NCBI RefSeq assembly: GCF_033958435.1
Contig: NC_134144.1
Location: forward strand, 13,634,010-13,698,009
Length of the DNA stretch: 64,000 bases
Direction: 5' to 3'
DNA from: Carettochelys insculpta
Taxonomy: Eukaryota; Chordata; Testudines; Carettochelyidae
Part shown: in pieces, positions 58,888-64,000 of the stretch
Layout of the letters: each line of letters begins with the position of its first letter
Numbering within the stretch: the stretch's first letter is position 1
Position numbers and translations under genes: made by a program
Notes under the pieces: generated by a model
Databases searched by the model: none
Told to the model about the DNA's origin: nothing
The model's input: only the letters and a program-made list of their open reading frames with translations

Positions 58888-59346
58888 TCATAGAATACTA
58901 GGACTGGAAGGGACCTCGAAAGGCCATCGAGTCCAGCCCCCTGCCCCAATGGCAGGACCAAGTATTGTCTAAACCATCCCTGATAGACATCTATCTAACC
59001 TGTTCTTAAATATCTCCAGCGATGGAGATTCCACAACCTCCCCGGGCAATTTATTCCTTTGTTTGACCACCCTGATAGTTAAGAACTTTTTCCTAATGCC
59101 CAACCTAAACCTCCCCTGCTGCAGTTTAAGCTCATTGCCTCTTGTTCTATCCTCAGAGGCCAAAAAGAACAAATTTCCTCCCTCCTCCTCATGACATCCT
59201 TTTAGTTACCTGAAAACCGCTATCATGTCCCCCCTCAATCTTCTCTTTTCCAAACTAAACAAGCCCAATTCTTTCAGCCTTTCTTCATAGGTCACATTCT
59301 CTAGACCTTTGATCATTCTTGTTGCTCTTTTCTGGACCCTCTCTAA
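58888..59346 (-). mobile_element. CR1 LINE 3' fragment, antisense
   Basis: Starts with the inverted tail TCATAGAATACTAGGACTGG and runs into the antisense C-terminal coding part (minus frame at 58969-59172 reads KKFLTIRVVKQRNKLPGEVV). It faces the 57.3 kb copy tail to tail, 238 bases apart. Confidence 0.9.
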
Positions 59347-60574
59347 TCATCATTACTTTAACAGCTAGAAATTTTAGTTATACACCAGAACCTATTGTGC
59401 TAGGTGCTCAGGACCGTTCTGAGGCACACCCAGCGTATGCATCACAGTAGGGCACTGCAAAATTTGGGGTACCATGTGCTGTGTATGCCTGGGAGGAGTG
59501 TGGGCAATGGCAGTTCTGGCAGCCCCATTATCTGCCCCTGCCTGCACAGGTTCAGTGCTGGAGCTCCAGAAGCTCATCCCCAGGTTTTACCCCCAACTCT
59601 GCAGGCTGAACTCAGGCCCCATGCACCAAGTGGTGCAAATGTGGCCTGAAGGATTCCAGAGGAGCACGGGGTGCCCACAGCTGGAGAGAAACAGTGGTTT
59701 CCCTTTCACAGTGCTGCTTCTCTTTAGCCAGCAGCATCAGCTCCAACTGCTCCTTCAACTCATGTCTCCCACCTGTTGCTCTGACGCTACTCCCTGCCTT
59801 AAGGTTGCCAGCTCTCCAGGGCAAATGGCATCCAGTCCACTGGTCTGGGAGAATTGACATCCCCCTGCCCTCTCAGCTTCTGGCCCCACAACCCCCTCCA
59901 AACTGGTGGTTACTCCCCCAAAGGGTGCGTGTGTCGGTGCTGGACTGCACAGGGCAAAAGCACGGGTAGGGAGAGCCCTGTGGATGCTTGTGACTTAGTG
60001 AGGGATGTGTGTGAGCGACAGGCTGAGCAACTCTCACAAGCTGGGGATGTCCCTCTGCTGTCTGTAACCTAAGCTGGCCTGCAACACTTCTGTCCCTGAA
60101 CAGAGAGTGGCGAGGAGCACAGCTGGTTTTGCATCAGAGGCTGGCAGTTGGAAGGTGAGGGGAGAGTGGGAAGGCAGTTAATTAGCCTGTGCTGAGGGGA
60201 GAGGGACAAAAGGAGGGGGCTAGACCCTGCCTTGGTGTGGCCCTCGGATCTCCCCTCACCAAGATGGATTTGAATGACCGTTTCTGGCTGCTGGACTGAT
60301 ACCTCTGTACTGTGCTGTGCCTCTGCTGACTAAAACTTCCTTTTCTACCTGCTGAATGAGAGCCACTCTTGCCTGCAGACAGGGTGCAGAGCTTGGGGAC
60401 CCCTAAACCCCATCACAGCTGCAACAGCACTGGTAGGGACAGCCCTATGGATGCTGTATCCAGAAAAATAAAAGGAGTCCAAAACAGTTTACCATCTAAT
60501 TGTAACGTATTAGACATCTCCTTGCTTGAGTCCTTACTGGTGCAGCACTAAGCCAGGGAGAGTGAGGTAGATAT
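59347..60574. other. Non-coding, GC-richer, unclassified
   Basis: Moderately GC-rich sequence with short repeated words, for example GGTAGGGAGAGCCCTGTGGA near 59967 and a similar GGTAGGGACAGCCCTATGGA near 60432. It could hold an old LTR-type repeat, but no ends are visible. Confidence 0.3.
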
Positions 60575-61400
60575 GCAGGAGAGGAAGGATACGATCCAGA
60601 GTGACCTAAACAAATTGAAAGACTGGGACTCCCCTGCAAAAAAAAACAAAAAAAACCACAGAGGTTCAACAAGAACAAGTGCAGAGTCCTGCAGTTAGGA
60701 TGGAGGAGTCCCAAGCACTGCTACAGGCTGTTACTGGCTAAGCAGCAGTTCTGCAAAAAAAGACCTTGGGATTACAGTGGATGAGGGATACAAGTCAACA
60801 AAGTGCCCTTGTAGCCAAGAAGGCTAATGGTATATTGGGCTACACTAGTCTGAGCACTGCCAGCAGATGAAGGACAGTGATTATTCCCTTCTACTCAGTG
60901 TTGGTGAGGCCACATCTGGAGTACTGCATCCAGTTTTCTGCCCCCTGCTAAATGATGGATGTGGACAAACTGGAGAGAGTCCAGTGGAGGGTAGTGGTGT
61001 GTGACTTATAGGAAGAGGCTGAGGGAACAGATCTTATTTAATCTGCAGAAGAAACGAATGAGGCTTGATAGCAGCCTTCCGCTACCTGAGGATGGGCTCC
61101 AAAGAGGATGGAACCAAGCTGCTCTCAGCAGTGGCAGATGACAGAACTAAGCAGCAACAGTCTCAAGTTGCAGTGGGGGAGATCTATGTTGCAGATCAGG
61201 AAAATCTATTTAACTTAAGAGGGTGGTGAAGCATTGGAATGGGTTGCCTAGGGAGGTAGTGGAACCTCTATCTTTAGAGGATTTTAAGGCCAAGCTTGAT
61301 AAAGCCCTGGCTGGAACAACCGATTTGGAGTTTGTCCTTGAGGTTGGATTAGTGAACTCCTGAGGTCTCCTCCAACCCTAATCTTCTATGATTCTACGAA
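60575..61400 (+). mobile_element. CR1 LINE 3' fragment
   Basis: Older sense CR1 copy: TCCAGAGTGACCTAAACAAA, AACAAGTGCAGAGTCCTGCA, CTGAGGTCTCCTCCAACCC and a tail ATGATTCTACGA. Many stops; 5' truncated. Confidence 0.9.
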
Positions 61401-63116
61401 TTAACGCTCTCAACATAGTCTGAATGGACCTTTCTCAACAGTTTAAAAAGACTATGGACATTCTTTTTTTTTTCCTAAGATTTTCTCTTGACCATAAGTC
61501 TGTCTTACGAAAGCCTTTACCTCACTGAGCCTGTATGTGAGCTATGGCGGTTACTAGCACTTTAAAGATCATCTTCTCATATTATCAGATCCACCTGAAA
61601 TATTAAATCCAACACATTCTGTGTTTTGTTCCAGAAACAAAGCTCTGAATTCCATCATCATATTTCCAGAGGATGCAGAGACATACTAAAGGAAAAAAAT
61701 CCACCACAAGATAAGAACCTAAATCAGAACCACTATCACCACGCTTGACACTGACAGCCTGGATGAGAATCTCAGCAGATTTGTCAAGGACTGAATGGTC
61801 TGTCACACACACCCACACTTCCTCCTGCGTAGCTTGTCTCTTTAGCACAGGACTAAGGTACATGAAAGGGAGACTTGTTTGGTAGGTATGAGTACTATGT
61901 TTTAAGTGGATAAAGAATTTCAGTCTTCAGGGCTGTAAATCTGTGTTTGATCGTCAGGGCTAAATCTACATAGAAGTTGTATACAAAAAATTGTTACATT
62001 GGTCTTAGATTTCCCAGACTTTTGCTATGTGCTAGTACCAACTTAAAAAAAGAACTTGGAAAAGTTTTGCCACTTTAGGATTCATGGTACAAGATATTTT
62101 TCAGAAAGCATACATTAATAGAAGTAATAAACAGATCTTGATAGTGCTGTTATGTCTTCACTAGAGAGATCAGTATGCAACTAATTTTGGAGGCTTGTCT
62201 CAGTCTGGGTCTTAAAATTACTTTATACATAATTCTGCATTAGGAAAAGACATGCAGGTGAGGTACAACACTTTAATCCATTAAGAGATTCTGCACTTTT
62301 TCCCTTAGCTGATATTAAAAAAAAAAATCCAGTAGATAACTTATTTTTCCCCATCTCATAAGCCTGAGTTCTGAGAAACATAGCAATTTTTGCCTAGAAA
62401 AGGGAATAAACAGCATATGTTTTTCTCAGCCCTACACAGTATTTTGGAGCAGTTTCAGAGCAGTACATTTAAGAAGCATATGTGGGACAGGGAGTGGGAT
62501 TCATTTACTGGCAATTTATGCTGCATTTTAGAAGAATATGTTGGAGTATGGCCATTTTAGTAAATTTGAAGAGAGAAATATTATTGTGCAGCAGATAAAA
62601 TTATTTAAACAGACTGCATTTTGTACGCTTGAGCTTACAAAAACAGAATTAAAAAAAACACAATGTCAGAAGCTTAGAAAGAATGGTTCAGAACCAGCTG
62701 ATAGCCCTAGAAAATTAGTATCTGTAAAACATCCAGTTACATTAACTGATGTACAAGTTAGTATAAACAGTCTGCACCTCCTGGACAAATAAAAGGAAAT
62801 AAAAGATTATTCAATCCCCCTAAGCTCACCAGCAATAGGTCATAATAAAAGCTGATACAGCAATATGCATCCAACAGCTTGATTTAAAACATAAGATAAA
62901 AATGGCATAGCAGTACTGGAGGCAGCAGGTATGACTATGTCCCTGTAGAACAATGGCATAGTTATTGGTAAAGCTTTTGTCTTCCTGTAGCATGGGACAA
63001 TGGAGCATGAGACCATGCTTTTCAATTCCGAAGAATGATAAAGGAGAATTACGTATTTCATCCCATTGTGACTCAGATCCAAGCACTGTCTCTACAGTGG
63101 TCTAAATAGTGTAGAC
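61401..63116. other. Non-coding, nothing recognised
   Basis: Probably part of the NDUFB3 intron (inference). I searched the minus strand for the NDUFB3 N-terminal exon and did not find it. No clear repeat. Confidence 0.4.
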
Positions 63117-63303
63117 CAGTGTTCCTTGTAAGCTGAGCACTTGGGCAGCTGCTCAGGAGTGATTCAGATGCTGCCCAGCTGATCACCAGAGTGCCCAGAA
63201 CTAGCAGCATGTGTTTCATTTGGTGGTGCTCATCTGCAAATGCCTTGGTGCACGTAACAAAATGTATTCTACCCACGGCAGGAAAAAATTGGAGGGAACA
63301 CAG
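63117..63303. mobile_element. hAT-like MITE
   Basis: 187 bases, ends CAGTGTTCC and GGAACACAG, flanks GTGTAGAC (63109-63116) and GTGTGGAC (63304-63311), a 7/8 duplication. Relative of 54933-55104. Confidence 0.78.
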
Positions 63304-63580
63304 GTGTGGACCACCTCTAGAGAGCCCAGTTTGGGGGGTAGGGACCAAAGTCAGGTCTTCTACAACTGGATTTACCTTAGAAGTTCTCTATACAAACGTC
63401 ATGAACTCCCTAGCAAATGTAAAATAAAGCACCATGTCATCTGCTACTACAATTCAAAACTCCAATTAAAAGGCCCCAATTCAGCAAAACACAATCCCAC
63501 TCTTGACTATAAATGCACGAGTAATCCTGGTCCTATTAAGCAAAGCATTTAAGTACAACTTAAGTTACGCTGAAAACAAT

Positions 63581-63717
63581 TTCCAAGACCAGCATCTGAT
63601 GAAGTGAGTCTGTGCTCACAAAAGCTCATGCTCAAAACTTTTCTGTTAGTCTGTAAGGTGCCACAGGACCCTTCGTTGCTGTTACAGATCCAGACTAACA
63701 CGGCTACCCCTCTGATA
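63581..63717 (+). mobile_element. Short PLE-tail insertion (type B variant)
   Basis: Holds CATCTGATGAAGTGAGTCTG, CTGTTAGTCTGTAAGGTGCC and CTAACACGGCTACCCCTCTG. An 11-bp perfect duplication CTGAAAACAAT flanks it (63570-63580, 63718-63728). Confidence 0.82.
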
Positions 63718-64000
63718 CTGAAAACAATGGGATTTAAGCCCATGCGTAAGTGTTTTGCTGAATACGGACAAGACTACTCACATTCGTAAATTTAAGCAGC
63801 AGTTCAATGAATTGCTGAACCAAAGCCAAGAGCGTGGAACCCCCTCCAACTTAAGTACTGGAGGGATAGCTCTGGCTAAAGGTAAATAGTGTGCCCATCT
63901 CTCCATTCAGCAGAATAAAACCTGGAAGGACGTGTCTTCATTTTATCATAAAACATCACAAAGAATGGCTGAACTTTACAATGAGAAACAACTCTCACAG

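Noticed and set aside
59960..60470. A solo LTR suggested by GGTAGGGA(G/C)AGCCCT words 465 bases apart
   Set aside because: The match is only about 25 bases, with no TG...CA ends, primer site or duplication.
61603..61863. 86-codon minus-strand ORF, considered as the missing NDUFB3 exon
   Set aside because: Its residues do not match the NDUFB3 N-terminus and splice phases do not fit.
44216..63717. Reading the AACACGGCTACC-type tails as tRNA-derived turtle SINEs
   Set aside because: No tRNA-like A and B box head was seen; the type A version is demonstrably the 3' end of a Penelope-like element.
1..64000. A prokaryotic-style defence or mobile system, CRISPR array or phage
   Set aside because: Gene structure, repeats and base composition are those of a vertebrate nuclear genome; no operon or regularly spaced repeats exist.

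Overview
The window is vertebrate nuclear DNA, most likely from a turtle. The evidence is intron-split genes with GT-AG splice sites, CpG-island promoters, and a repeat load dominated by CR1-type LINEs, Penelope-like elements (PLEs) with GIY-YIG endonuclease, PIF/Harbinger and hAT-like DNA transposons. The species call is inference; the sauropsid character is well supported. I saw no operons, CRISPR arrays or other prokaryotic features.

Two real genes can be read, both on the minus strand. CFLAR (c-FLIP), the catalytically dead caspase-8 relative that controls death-receptor signalling, has its whole coding sequence here: nine coding exons between 33977 and 11445, all with GT-AG junctions and matching phases, adding up to 489 codons plus stop (human long form: 480 residues). 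It has two death-effector domains, a linker and a caspase-like domain in which the catalytic His and Cys positions are Arg and Tyr, as in mammals, while the LEVD processing site is kept. NDUFB3, a mitochondrial complex I subunit, contributes its terminal coding exon (57134 to 56978); its earlier coding exon was not found and probably lies beyond 64000. NDUFB3 upstream of CFLAR on the same strand matches the known tetrapod order on human 2q33.

Layout: 0.2-1.05 kb, CpG island, probably the promoter of the next gene downstream of CFLAR (a caspase-8/10 relative would be expected by synteny, inference). 1.05-11.4 kb, intergenic with MITEs and a decayed PLE. 11.4-34.0 kb, CFLAR coding exons and introns carrying hAT, Harbinger, mariner-like and LINE insertions. 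34-44.4 kb, probable CFLAR 5' intron or flank with CR1-type LINEs. 44.44-45.07 kb, a second CpG island, the best CFLAR promoter candidate. 45-56.6 kb, repeat-rich DNA with an antisense PLE, fold-back insertions and a 428-bp palindrome. 57.0-57.1 kb, the NDUFB3 exon. 57.3-64 kb, CR1 copies and small MITEs.

No new molecular system is evident. The best second-look items are: a set of short PLE-tail insertions, three of them fold-backs, with 10-13 bp target-site duplications; seven hAT-like insertions with legible 8-bp duplications, one of them hosting a nested mariner-like MITE; the 428-bp palindrome; an identical 14-base CTCF-like word at both ends of the CFLAR coding region; and an unexplained 80-base exon-like segment upstream of the NDUFB3 terminal exon.
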